From a virus: a stretch of DNA of 64,000 nt. The notes beneath the pieces were generated by a model, which was given only the letters and a program-made list of their open reading frames with translations, was not told where the DNA came from and did no database searches. Numbering within the stretch: position 1 is the first letter of the stretch; each line of letters opens with the position of its first letter. The position numbers and the translations under genes are program-made. This document shows positions 52,709 to 60,897 of this stretch, in pieces. Where the stretch lies: positions 1 through 64,000 of the IMG/VR virus record IMGVR_UViG_3300023176_004727; one strand, given 5' to 3'.

Positions 52709-54930
52709 ATCGCACACGCTCCTGATTCACAATTTGTTTCTTTTTCTGTTTCACCATCTCCATCAGGTGTATTGCAATAATACAGGTTTTTAATTCCCAT
52801 CTTATAAGAATAAACTTGATCTTTGATCAACACGCTTAAAGGAATATTACCTTCTGGGTAATTCGCATAATTATAGTATAGGTTAAGACTAATACTCATG
52901 TCAACAAATTTCTGAATAACTGCGGCAATATTAATCATGCCTTGATTATCTGGCATAGACCAAGCACGACTGTAATAGTTCTTACGATGTGCGTAGTTTG
53001 GAACAACCTGTTTTAAAACACCATTCTTTGCTTTTTTATATGATAATAGACTTCTTACTGGCTCAATTCCGTTTGTACTGTTCTGGATAACACTGCTAGA
53101 TTCACAAGGCATAACAGCAGAGACAGTAGAATGCCTAAGACCATGTTTCTTGATCTGGTCACGTAAATACTCCCAATCCATATTGTAAGTAGGGTTTACA
53201 AGTTTGTCAACAGTTTTTTTATACCAATCAATTGGAAGAAATCCTTGAGCATATTTTGTTTCACCAAACTTTGGACATGTACCCTTTTCTTCGGCAAGTT
53301 TACAAGATTCGTTTAGTAAATGCCACTGGATTTTCTCCATTATCTCATGAACAAGATGAAGTGCCGCATTATCATGGTAGAATACTTTGTGCTTAGCCAA
53401 AAATCCGGCAAGATTTGTAATTCCAATTCCTAAAGATCTTCTATTTTTAGTGAAGTTTTCACCAGCAGCAACTGGATAGTCTTGATAGTCAATGACCGAA
53501 TCAAGAGATCTAATCGCTACTGCACAGGCTGTTTGAATATCTTCATCAGTATTTACCTCTAAAAGATTAATGGCAGATAGCATACAAATACCAATCTCAG
53601 CCTCTGAGTCTTCAATATCGCTAACCGGCTTAGTAGGATGGATGATTTCCTGACATAGATTAGACATATACACAGGAACATCCCATGAGCCATGTGTATT
53701 CGCATTATCAATATTCATGCTATAGATACGTCCTGTTTCCAGACGTTCGCGAGCATAAATCTCTGCTAACTTTTTTGCAGGAATTTTCTTTTTGAAGGTA
53801 ATACTGCGTGACCGCTCATATTTTGCATAAAGTTCTTCAAACTTTTCATTATCCGCAAAAGCGTCGTATAGACCCCTAGCTTCGTTTGGACTAAACAGCG
53901 TAATATCTTCACCATTAATTAGTCGTTCATAGAAAAGTTTATTAAACTGAACAGAATAGTCCAGCTTTCTAACCCGATTATCGTCAGTGCCAGCATTATT
54001 CTTGAGAACAAGAATGTCTTCAATTTCATAATGCCAGAACGGAATATGAACTGTAGCACTTCCTCCGCGAATACCATTTTGCGAAGTAGACTTAACGGTA
54101 GACTCAAAAGTTTTCAGATAAGGGATTAGGCCCGTGTGAATCACTTCTCCACCACGAATTGGTGAGTTGATTGGACGTAGACGACCAAAGTTAAGGCCAA
54201 TACCAGCCCTACGTGCGGTATAGCGTCCAACTGCGTGGACGGAGGCAAAGATGCTATCAAGATCATCACCAACATCTACAAGCACGCAGGAAGCGAACTG
54301 GCGAATCGTAGTGCGTACTCCTGCCATAATAGGAGTTGGCAAGTTTACCTTAAAAGTAGAGTAAGCATCATATGCTTCTTTAACATCTTTTAAGTTGTCA
54401 AATAGGCACATGGCAATCAGCATATATGCAAATTGTGGCGTCTCATGAATCTCACCAGTTGCACGATTCTTAACAAGGTACTTATCCACCATCTGCTGTA
54501 GGCCAGAATAAGTATACAGATCATCGCGTTTATGATTGATGTAGGAAGAGATCTTATTTACATCATCTTCTGACCATTTATCTAAGATATCTGGATCATA
54601 AATAGCGTTATCGACTCTTACCTGAATAAAATGCAGAAAGTTGGGAGGATTGTTAGAACCCCAAACTTCTTTTCTCAGGTTCATATTAAGTAGTCTTGAT
54701 GCGACATACTGATAGTTTGGAGATTGTTCTGATATTAAATCATTTGCTGATTTGATCAGAGTTTGATGAATTTCCTGTGTAGTAATTCCATCATAAATTG
54801 AGAGACCCGCATTCATTTCAATGTCAGAAAACGATACACCGTTAATTCCCTCAGTTGCCCATTCTAACACTTGGTGAATTTTTTCAACGTTATAATCCTC
54901 AGATTCACCATTTCTTTTAACTACTTGCAT
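52705..54930 (-). CDS. nrdA: ribonucleotide reductase large subunit (class Ia)
   Basis: 741 residues from ATG 54930 (AAGGA eight bases upstream). ATP-cone at the N-terminus (VVKRNGESEDYNVEKIHQVL). Catalytic barrel: RQFASCVLVDVGDDLDS with the first redox Cys, NLCQEI with the N.C.E radical motif, RNAP-like VMPCESSSVIQNSTNGIEP, and the C-terminal swinging cysteines NCESGACAI. It reduces NDPs to dNDPs with NrdB. It heads the long minus-strand operon; a terminator-like hairpin lies 21 bases upstream. Confidence 0.93.
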   Translation of the reverse strand: MQVVKRNGESEDYNVEKIHQVLEWATEGINGVSFSDIEMNAGLSIYDGITTQEIHQTLIKSANDLISEQSPNYQYVASRLLNMNLRKEVWGSNNPPNFLHFIQVRVDNAIYDPDILDKWSEDDVNKISSYINHKRDDLYTYSGLQQMVDKYLVKNRATGEIHETPQFAYMLIAMCLFDNLKDVKEAYDAYSTFKVNLPTPIMAGVRTTIRQFASCVLVDVGDDLDSIFASVHAVGRYTARRAGIGLNFGRLRPINSPIRGGEVIHTGLIPYLKTFESTVKSTSQNGIRGGSATVHIPFWHYEIEDILVLKNNAGTDDNRVRKLDYSVQFNKLFYERLINGEDITLFSPNEARGLYDAFADNEKFEELYAKYERSRSITFKKKIPAKKLAEIYARERLETGRIYSMNIDNANTHGSWDVPVYMSNLCQEIIHPTKPVSDIEDSEAEIGICMLSAINLLEVNTDEDIQTACAVAIRSLDSVIDYQDYPVAAGENFTKNRRSLGIGITNLAGFLAKHKVFYHDNAALHLVHEIMEKIQWHLLNESCKLAEEKGTCPKFGETKYAQGFLPIDWYKKTVDKLVNPTYNMDWEYLRDQIKKHGLRHSTVSAVMPCESSSVIQNSTNGIEPVRSLLSYKKAKNGVLKQVVPNYAHRKNYYSRAWSMPDNQGMINIAAVIQKFVDMSISLNLYYNYANYPEGNIPLSVLIKDQVYSYKMGIKNLYYCNTPDGDGETEKETNCESGACAI

Positions 54931-54950
54931 ATTCAACGTCCTTCAAAGTG

Positions 54951-54984
54951 GAAAAAAATACCAGCAGTTTTTTATTGCTGCTGG
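54951..54984 (-). terminator. rho-independent terminator before nrdA
   Basis: CCAGCAG (54961-54967) pairs perfectly with CTGCTGG (54978-54984) and is followed on the minus strand by TATTTTTTTC. It ends the peptidase/thioredoxin operon behind the gene at 55003. A minus-strand TTGACA and a TACAAT lie just upstream of the hairpin (54985-55010), so nrdA transcription may begin there and pass through it. Confidence 0.82.
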
Positions 54985-55002
54985 CATATATGTCAATTGT
55001 AT

Positions 55003-55290
55003 TTATTTTAATATTTGATTATACGAGAAAGGTAGGTCCGGAAAATGATCTAGTTCTAAAACGCCGCCATTTTGAGAAAAATGGATGCCATTTACAGACA
55101 CTGAAAATGTTATAATTTTTTGCAGTGTTACTTTTGGCTTGTGACCAGAAAAAATAATTTTGATTCCGGACTGCACGCTTTCAATTTGTACCGATAAGGC
55201 TCCAGAACATTGTATCCTTAAAGGCCCGATTGTCAACCCATCTTGTGAAAAGATTTGTTGAACAATTTCAAAATATTCAGTTGGCTGCAT
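55003..55290 (-). CDS. small hypothetical beta-rich protein
   Basis: 95 residues, overlapping the thioredoxin gene by 14 bases. Short alternating strands (LRIQCSGALSVQIESVQSGI; KIIFSGHKPKVTLQKIITFS) suggest a small beta barrel or sandwich. No signal peptide and no family recognised. Last gene of its operon. Confidence 0.55.
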   Translation of the reverse strand: MQPTEYFEIVQQIFSQDGLTIGPLRIQCSGALSVQIESVQSGIKIIFSGHKPKVTLQKIITFSVSVNGIHFSQNGGVLELDHFPDLPFSYNQILK

Positions 55291-55957
55291 TGAAGGCTCT
55301 TAGCAGGGTTTGATGCATTCCAGAAACGTATCCGCTAGTACGGAATGTTTCTTTTCTTTGCGAGTCTAGAACAATAAAACATGGAATACCAGCAGAATTC
55401 TTTTTGTGGGCCTTCCAGAGATCGGGATGCTTGTCTACATCGACAATTTCCATATCGTCCTGTACTCCATTTCTAGCTTCGCCAACTGATAGACCGGCCT
55501 TTTGTAGCTTTGGTAATTCCGTCGCTTTAAATCTTTGACAGGGGCCGCACCAAGAGGCGGTAAAGTATAGGATTGTTTTTTTTAATTCTATCGCTAAGGC
55601 TTGGTCTGTAGCATCTGGTTGTTGTTCCACTTTTTTTTTAACCTCCTCTGGATAAGTAGATTTATCTGGCTCCCATGATTTGCCGGTAGCTTCGCAACGA
55701 CATACCCCGTCACCAGAATTGATACATTGACATGGTGTTTTGTGACCATCTCCATGAACGATCACTTTTTCACCATTGCATTCACATGTTGTAGCAGTAT
55801 CTGTTTCATTGTCAATAGGCTCTTGGTCTCCATTTACAATAAATGCTACATATCCCTCACTTCTTGAAGTATCAATAGCAAATGTTTTTTCATTACTTGG
55901 AATTGGAATAAAAAATACAGCAAGTAGTAATAGTAATAGAATCGTGCTCTTTTTCAT
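55277..55957 (-). CDS. exported thioredoxin-fold protein with N-terminal Cys/His module
   Basis: 226 residues. Signal peptide or anchor: MKKSTILLLLLLAVFFIPIP. Residues 58-88 hold six Cys as CxC, CxC, CxC with HGDGH between (C58, C60, H69, H72, C76, C78, C86, C88), a likely zinc site. The C-terminal domain (about 120-226) is a thioredoxin fold: ILYFTASWCGPCQRFK with active site CGPC at 137-140, VDVDKHPDLWKAHKK and the cis-Pro loop AGIPCFIVLD. It should act outside the cytoplasm, exchanging thiols and disulfides. Coupled (TGATG) to the papain-like peptidase gene. Confidence 0.8.
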   Translation of the reverse strand: MKKSTILLLLLLAVFFIPIPSNEKTFAIDTSRSEGYVAFIVNGDQEPIDNETDTATTCECNGEKVIVHGDGHKTPCQCINSGDGVCRCEATGKSWEPDKSTYPEEVKKKVEQQPDATDQALAIELKKTILYFTASWCGPCQRFKATELPKLQKAGLSVGEARNGVQDDMEIVDVDKHPDLWKAHKKNSAGIPCFIVLDSQRKETFRTSGYVSGMHQTLLRAFNAAN

Positions 55958-56862
55958 CAGATGATCCTCGTATTAAGTTTCTGTGGCTTAAAGCCAGTAT
56001 ACCCGCTAAATGCCCAGCAATCGCCAGTTTTTAGCACGCGACGTTCAATCTCGTCAGCATCGACCCAAAAAGATCCATCCGGTTGGTCGTGACGTTTTGG
56101 ACCTCCATTCCATTTACCCCAGCTATTTTGAACGCAAACTCCGGGACGTTTATATTCATCATCAACAGCACAGATCCACATTTGATGTGCCCATCTACCT
56201 GATGGTCTTGCAAACCCTTCACTATCTCGCGTTGAAGAAAATCCTTGATTACTAGCAATGGTTACAGAATATCCATTAACAATTAGATCTCTCACTTCTT
56301 CATATGAATTGACTTGAGAAATAGTAACGACTGGATGTTCTTTTACAATATCTACAAACGCTTGAGATAATTTATATCCAGCGTTGCCCCAAGTCTTTGC
56401 TTTACTGCCACTATACGTGGTTAGGTCAATATCGGCATACTTGCCTCTTGGAATTGAGCCATATTCATTAATATATTTTGCCGCCCATACGCCGAGAGAT
56501 CCATCATCGTTACCTAATCGACCTTTACCGATAACGTTTCTGCTACCCCAATAAATATCTTCTGTGGCAGTTTCTGCTACCCATAGTTCTGGTTCTTTTT
56601 TAAGGTAGATGTCTACACATTTAATAGCATCGACAGCACCAGCAGCACCAAAAGCTACACAGTCTCCAATTTTCTGTGTACGCACAGGAAACGTTCCGGC
56701 AACCCTTCTAATGATGTCATATAGTAACATCTTCTTTCCAGCACCAGTATCTTTTATTGCTTGATGCTGCATAGAAAATACTGGAAAAGGTAAGCCTTGC
56801 ATTGCTAGATCTACACCTTTTGGATCATTTATCCATCCTCCTAAATGGGATAGGTCACTCAT
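55957..56862 (-). CDS. papain-like cysteine peptidase (C1-type)
   Basis: 301 residues. The papain triad and oxyanion residue can be read in order: Q63 and C68 in RTQKIGDCVAFGAAGAVDA, H226 in SGRWAHQMWICAVDD, N246 in VQNSWGKWNGG. DGSFWVDADEI near the end matches the conserved GYF.i...E strand. There is no signal peptide. In bacteria and phages such enzymes cut peptides or peptidoglycan cross-links. It sits among holin-like and membrane proteins, so a lytic or host-entry role is possible. Overlaps neighbours by 8 and 1 bases. Confidence 0.75.
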   Translation of the reverse strand: MSDLSHLGGWINDPKGVDLAMQGLPFPVFSMQHQAIKDTGAGKKMLLYDIIRRVAGTFPVRTQKIGDCVAFGAAGAVDAIKCVDIYLKKEPELWVAETATEDIYWGSRNVIGKGRLGNDDGSLGVWAAKYINEYGSIPRGKYADIDLTTYSGSKAKTWGNAGYKLSQAFVDIVKEHPVVTISQVNSYEEVRDLIVNGYSVTIASNQGFSSTRDSEGFARPSGRWAHQMWICAVDDEYKRPGVCVQNSWGKWNGGPKRHDQPDGSFWVDADEIERRVLKTGDCWAFSGYTGFKPQKLNTRII

Positions 56863-57310
56863 ATTTAGTTGCCTCTGCTAAACCTTGAAAGATTTTTGCG
56901 AAATCCTTACGTTGATCTATAGTTTCCAATTTCTTAGGAGTGTCATAATCTACGCTAACAAGATAGTTAGAAACCGCATCTGTAAACGCTGAGTATCTTT
57001 CGCGATCCCATCCATAGGAAGTTTGCACTTTTCCTAGAAGTGGATCAAACTGTGCTGTTTCAGTCATTGTCTGGCAGTTACTGAGATACTCTGCCGCACC
57101 AGCAAACAGTTTATAGATAAGCACTCTATCGTCTCTTGATTCGATTTTATTAAACTCTTCTGTAACTTTTTTCAACTCTTGAGTTTCAGTAACTACAATT
57201 TGTTGAGGTGCTGATTCGGGAGTTAGCTTACCTGAAAGAGCAAAGGATGACATGAAATATAATAGTAATAATCCTAGAAGGACATTTGCAAATGACTGAT
57301 ATTTTCCCAT
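56855..57310 (-). CDS. membrane-anchored protein, lysis-block candidate
   Basis: 151 residues. One N-terminal hydrophobic segment (ANVLLGLLLLYFMSSFALS) with a short positive start, likely an uncleaved anchor or signal peptide. The rest is a soluble helical domain with YKLFAGAAEYLSNCQTM and WDRERYSAFTDAVSNYLVSV. It resembles spanin-like topology only in outline. SD AAGGA before ATG 57310; stop overlaps the peptidase start. Confidence 0.6.
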   Translation of the reverse strand: MGKYQSFANVLLGLLLLYFMSSFALSGKLTPESAPQQIVVTETQELKKVTEEFNKIESRDDRVLIYKLFAGAAEYLSNCQTMTETAQFDPLLGKVQTSYGWDRERYSAFTDAVSNYLVSVDYDTPKKLETIDQRKDFAKIFQGLAEATKYE

Positions 57311-57321
57311 CGTTTTTCCTT

Positions 57322-57657
57322 TTATGGTAAAGTCTTTTTAAATAAAATCGTGTTTAGTTGAATGACTAAATCTAATCCCTCTTTACTTCCATTTTCGACA
57401 CATCTATCTCTTAGATAAGAAAGACATTCAAAATCCTTCTGGTATTTGTCGGAATAGTCTGGCAGTGATGGACTATCACTGCCAAGACTAGACAGAATAC
57501 TCTTAATATTTGGAATCATAATATAAAGTCCTCCAAGACCGCTAATGATTGTTTGAGCATACCATCGTATAGTAAAATCAAATCCATCTACAGTTGATGC
57601 CTGAAAACCATTCCAAGCACAAAATAATAACATTCCTAATCCTATTAGTGATTCCAT
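57322..57657 (-). CDS. small membrane protein (holin-like candidate)
   Basis: 111 residues. Two hydrophobic segments in the first half (MESLIGLGMLLFCAWNGF and YAQTIISGLGGLYIMIPNI) and a soluble helical tail. SD GAGG before ATG 57657. Next to another short membrane protein and the peptidase, so a holin or antiholin is a reasonable guess. Confidence 0.6.
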   Translation of the reverse strand: MESLIGLGMLLFCAWNGFQASTVDGFDFTIRWYAQTIISGLGGLYIMIPNIKSILSSLGSDSPSLPDYSDKYQKDFECLSYLRDRCVENGSKEGLDLVIQLNTILFKKTLP

Positions 57658-57667
57658 ATTTTGTACC

Positions 57668-57874
57668 TCATTTTGTGTTGTCTTTTAACCACTTAATTAC
57701 AGTATCAAGACCTACTACTATGATTGGAACCACAAGTGGACCGGCGGCTCCAAGGTCTACAGTACCAATATTCTGTACAACATAAGTTAGTCCTGCTGCA
57801 ACGCCAACAAGTCCTGCATTCTTACTGAGTGCAACTAGGTCGGCTACGTTTAATGTAAACGCTTTTGAATTCAT
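57668..57874 (-). CDS. small membrane protein, probable holin
   Basis: 68 residues with two hydrophobic stretches (AGLVGVAAGLTYVVQN and GPLVVPIIVVGLDTVI) and a charged C-terminus (KWLKDNTK), the size and layout of many phage holins. AGGAG precedes ATG 57874. It sits between a membrane protein and a beta-rich protein in the same operon. Holins time lysis by opening the inner membrane; identity rests on size and topology. Confidence 0.6.
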   Translation of the reverse strand: MNSKAFTLNVADLVALSKNAGLVGVAAGLTYVVQNIGTVDLGAAGPLVVPIIVVGLDTVIKWLKDNTK

Positions 57875-57884
57875 GTTAAAACTC

Positions 57885-58391
57885 CTAATCTAAACCAATA
57901 ACAATTAATCTGTAAGTAACACCAGATCCCTGATCAGCTAATTGAACATATCTCTGACTGGAGCCTACACTAACTCCAGTGAATGGATCATTGTATGTAA
58001 ATGCCGAGTAGGGTTTTACTAAAAGGTTGCCACTTCCTCCATTGAATAAATTTGTACATGCATTTGTTCCAGTGGCCTGAACTGCAAAGTCGTATCCCTC
58101 TGTGGTAGACTCATTATATACTGTGAAATTTTTTACGCCAGTGAAAACTACGCTGGTTGTTGCATCAAAAGAAGTTTGATTAATTGAGTATAGATCAATT
58201 TGCGTAGACTCTCCAGACGTTAAAACGCCTGTTATAGTTACAGCGTTGGTGACTTGCTTATCACCAGACCCATACGTATAAACAACACTCATGTTTTTAC
58301 TGTCTGATAATGAGACGGTCTGATTACCATTAGTTGACGCAAGAGTATATGAAATTTTGTTTACTGGAGTTGCTGTTATTGATAGACTCAT
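57885..58391 (-). CDS. beta-sandwich protein, virion or surface candidate
   Basis: 168 residues rich in Thr, Ser, Val and Asn with regular alternation (TQIDLYSINQTSFDATTSVV; KNFTVYNESTTEGYDFAVQA). It ends in YVQLADQGSGVTYRLIVIGL, a typical closing strand. Composition suits a decoration, fibre or tip protein, though it lies in the membrane-protein operon. No signal peptide. Confidence 0.5.
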   Translation of the reverse strand: MSLSITATPVNKISYTLASTNGNQTVSLSDSKNMSVVYTYGSGDKQVTNAVTITGVLTSGESTQIDLYSINQTSFDATTSVVFTGVKNFTVYNESTTEGYDFAVQATGTNACTNLFNGGSGNLLVKPYSAFTYNDPFTGVSVGSSQRYVQLADQGSGVTYRLIVIGLD

Positions 58392-58396
58392 AATTT

Positions 58397-58666
58397 TTAC
58401 CTAGTCACTAAAACTTCATTGATTGCTTTTGTTAATTCGGACAATGCCTGATTAGTTTTATCCTGTCTAGCAGATGCGTCTTCTCTCCATTCTGAACGTT
58501 CATCTCGATGGAGTTCATTAATATCATTTATAGTTTTTTGAAACTGTGCATTTCTACGATCTTCTCTTTTGTTACTAGATATGATCACATAAAAGAGTAA
58601 GCTAACCAGCGAAGAAACAGTCAGTCCTACAATTCCTAGATCTGTAGTCCAAGGTAATGCGTTCAT
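58397..58666 (-). CDS. membrane-anchored coiled-coil protein (holin/antiholin candidate)
   Basis: 89 residues from ATG 58666 (GGAG seven bases upstream; a TTG two codons earlier is rejected). One membrane helix (LGIVGLTVSSLVSLLFYVII) then a charged coiled coil (FQKTINDINELHRDERSEWR). This plan is common among phage holin-associated proteins. It starts 12 bases after a strong terminator hairpin. Confidence 0.6.
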   Translation of the reverse strand: MNALPWTTDLGIVGLTVSSLVSLLFYVIISSNKREDRRNAQFQKTINDINELHRDERSEWREDASARQDKTNQALSELTKAINEVLVTR

Positions 58667-58677
58667 ATTCAATCTCC

Positions 58678-58707
58678 AAATACCCCCCTCCCTTACGGGA
58701 GAGGGGT
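58678..58707 (-). terminator. terminator hairpin after the gene at 58732
   Basis: CCCCCCTCCC (58683-58692) pairs with GGGAGAGGGG (58697-58706) around a four-base loop, with one G-T pair; the outer A-T at 58682/58707 extends it to 11 bp. The minus strand continues TATTTGG, a weak U-run. It separates the gene at 58732 from the lysis-type operon and probably allows readthrough. Confidence 0.8.
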
Positions 58708-58731
58708 TTAAAAGAAAGTGTCAAGAATCAA

Positions 58732-59343
58732 TCACTTAGCTGGATAATCTTTCAATACAGCATCAATAGCACCATACATATAAGCAAGTTCACCCGGAAT
58801 ACTTCTATATGTAACAAATTGACCTTGATCAACAGCATTAGAAGCATTGTTAGTTGGCAAGACATAGCTAATATTATTAGTTGCAGGAGCACTGCTCCAA
58901 TTTGTTCTTTGACCAGTAATACCAGTCGCACGCCAGTAACCACTTCTATGAGCAGTTGATGTCTTTGCACCCTTCGACTTATTGCTAACAAGAGTATGAG
59001 GGCGATTTTCTGGAGTGCCATTGACCTGAAGAACTGTGTTTGATTGATTATTAATCTTTGTTGCAACAGTTCTAATCATAAATTGAGACTGGTCATAAGC
59101 AAATGTTCCACCAGTATCTGCTTTTGTTGCACTTGACGCATGAGCGGCACCGGATAGTTCTTTTGGAACTGATCTTCCGGGTTTAATTGTGATTGATGTT
59201 AATGGAAATGTCTGAGTAACAGGACCATTAGTAGTGTCACTAGCAGATGTGATACCAACTACAGTACCTCCATCTCTTTTCTCAGTAGGAGATGAATCGC
59301 TTCCCGTCGTACCATAAATAATTGTATTTGGTAGTAAAGCCAT
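58732..59343 (-). CDS. hypothetical Ser/Thr/Asn-rich protein (virion candidate)
   Basis: 203 residues, MALLPNTIIYGTTGSDSSPT at the start, rich in small polar residues and free of Cys, with no enzymatic motif. A strong hairpin directly behind it and an 82-base leader in front (59344-59425; AAAGG before the ATG, TATAAA and TATAGA as weak -10 candidates) suggest it is expressed strongly and separately. That pattern suits a structural protein such as a decoration or fibre component. Family not recognised. Confidence 0.55.
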   Translation of the reverse strand: MALLPNTIIYGTTGSDSSPTEKRDGGTVVGITSASDTTNGPVTQTFPLTSITIKPGRSVPKELSGAAHASSATKADTGGTFAYDQSQFMIRTVATKINNQSNTVLQVNGTPENRPHTLVSNKSKGAKTSTAHRSGYWRATGITGQRTNWSSAPATNNISYVLPTNNASNAVDQGQFVTYRSIPGELAYMYGAIDAVLKDYPAK

Positions 59344-59425
59344 TGTTATACCTTTCTATAGCTTTATAACCAGCTTCCTAATTATCCTGAAAATAAAAGT
59401 TCCTGATCCTTAGTTGTATACGCCA

Positions 59426-60076
59426 TTACAAACTGTCGTAAGTAATAATGTTACCGTTTTTATTCTTTTTCAATTTCGTTAAAGTTTCGATATATTCTAA
59501 CTCTGATGGAAACTCACTACTCTTGATTGTTTCTATCGTCCCATCATTTCCAATAAATACCGCCCATTTCTCAGAATCTTGTATTGAAAATAACGACTCG
59601 TTAATTTTACTAAATGCTGTGTTGATTAATGAGTCTACAGAGTTATCATCTAGATGTTCTGGTGTTTTCAAATTATTGCATAGTTCTTTTTGAATCTGCA
59701 TTCTAGCCACAGGAAATGTAAATAATTTTTCTATACCTATAAAAAATCTGTATGGAGAAATCAGTGAAAGACATCCAATGCCATCTATTTTTAGATCCAG
59801 CTTTTCAAAGTCTTCATCTGTAATTTTGAAATTAGTATGACCTATCCAGCATTCAAACATATTATATGGTGAAAAAGGGTCATCAATTTCGTAAATACCA
59901 AATGGAGTTCTCACTTTTCTAGAGAGTAAAAAATGCCCTAGATTTAACTCTCTGCCATCTTCCTCTTCTTCATTTTCCATATCAAGATAAGACATTTCAT
60001 CTGATTCATCTTCTTGATTAATTATATCTTCATGATTTGGGGTAAATTTTTCCCAAGCTATTTTTTTCTCTGTCAT
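59426..60076 (-). CDS. hypothetical acidic protein
   Basis: 216 residues. The first 45 are very acidic (DMENEEEEDGREL). The rest has FGIYEIDDPFSPYNMFECWI and FTFPVARMQIQKEL with no recognised motif. Start has GGAG upstream. First of three coupled unknown genes. Confidence 0.55.
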   Translation of the reverse strand: MTEKKIAWEKFTPNHEDIINQEDESDEMSYLDMENEEEEDGRELNLGHFLLSRKVRTPFGIYEIDDPFSPYNMFECWIGHTNFKITDEDFEKLDLKIDGIGCLSLISPYRFFIGIEKLFTFPVARMQIQKELCNNLKTPEHLDDNSVDSLINTAFSKINESLFSIQDSEKWAVFIGNDGTIETIKSSEFPSELEYIETLTKLKKNKNGNIITYDSL

Positions 60077-60087
60077 AATAGGCTCCG

Positions 60088-60369
60088 TCAGCGAAAGGAA
60101 CTTGGCCTCATTAGCGTTCTTGCTTTTTTTATTAATAATTTATCTTCGTTAAATCTTCCAGTAATTTTATAAAAGTTTTCCAGCCATGCAATATCTTCAG
60201 GATCTGCATCTTTTGTTATTAACATGTTGATTATTATATCATAGAATGCAGAATGTGAGGTTGGAGAAAATAATGTTATCATTAATTCTCTGAACGCAGC
60301 GGAGTCATCATATACTAACCCCAAAGTTGGGGAACCGTCTTTGTATTCTAGCTTTACATAATTTGACAT
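60088..60369 (-). CDS. small hypothetical protein
   Basis: 93 residues, GAGGT before ATG 60369. Mixed alpha/beta with DIIINMLITKDADPEDIAWL and a basic end (KKARTLMRP). Located between two other unknown genes on the same strand with gaps of 4 and 11 bases. Not recognised. Confidence 0.55.
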   Translation of the reverse strand: MSNYVKLEYKDGSPTLGLVYDDSAAFRELMITLFSPTSHSAFYDIIINMLITKDADPEDIAWLENFYKITGRFNEDKLLIKKARTLMRPSSFR

Positions 60370-60373
60370 AAAA

Positions 60374-60724
60374 TTACCTCACACTATTTGCGAGTCTATA
60401 CAGTTCAATACTATTTTTATCAAATTTAACAAATTTTCCAGATTTTGCAATTTTGTTATTTGATATTAAATTGTAAGAGATATTCAGATTATCACCGTCG
60501 TTAATTATAGAAGATACAGTTTTTGTAGATAGTATAAAATGCAGGTAATTTTCATAAATAAATTTTGACACAAACATCATGATTTGATTATCTAAATCTC
60601 CATCTTTTACTAGATTAAAATTTGGTATTTCACCGCTGTCATCTAATAAGATGCTAAAACCGTTTTTACTTTCTTCATCTAGACATATGATTCTAGTCAA
60701 AATATTTACAGAAAAGTTATCCAT
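60374..60724 (-). CDS. small hypothetical protein
   Basis: 116 residues. LTRIICLDEESKNGFSILLD then DSGEIPNF at the start resembles the outline of a NUDIX N-terminal half, but no NUDIX box (Gx5Ex7REUxEExGU) is present, so I do not call it one. Overlaps the small membrane protein gene by 8 bases. Confidence 0.5.
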   Translation of the reverse strand: MDNFSVNILTRIICLDEESKNGFSILLDDSGEIPNFNLVKDGDLDNQIMMFVSKFIYENYLHFILSTKTVSSIINDGDNLNISYNLISNNKIAKSGKFVKFDKNSIELYRLANSVR

Positions 60725-60896
60725 TTGATAGCATTTTGCCTATAGTGGCAAGTCCAGCACCGCATAGAACTACAGCTAGTCCAGATTGCCAAGTCTCTAA
60801 TGATGGTATTTCTACTATCTTGGTGAAAAATACTGGACTAAGAAATGCAACCATAACTACTCCAGTAATATGTAATATTTTTGCGAATGCCTTCAT
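60717..60896 (-). CDS. small two-helix membrane protein
   Basis: 59 residues from ATG 60896, which has GGAG six bases upstream. Two hydrophobic segments (KILHITGVVMVAFLSPVFF and GLAVVLCGAGLATIGKML) joined by a short loop. Holin-like size, but it lies beside a glycosyltransferase rather than the peptidase block. Confidence 0.55.
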   Translation of the reverse strand: MKAFAKILHITGVVMVAFLSPVFFTKIVEIPSLETWQSGLAVVLCGAGLATIGKMLSNG

Positions 60897-60897
60897 T

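Noticed and set aside
59382-59426. A 14-codon frame starting at a TAATG overlap after the gene at 59426
   Set aside because: The junction imitates the coupling used elsewhere, but the product (MAYTTKDQELLFSG) is too short to support and has no good SD of its own. It could be a leader peptide or remnant.
60374-60724. NUDIX hydrolase
   Set aside because: Only the first strands look similar; the NUDIX box is missing.
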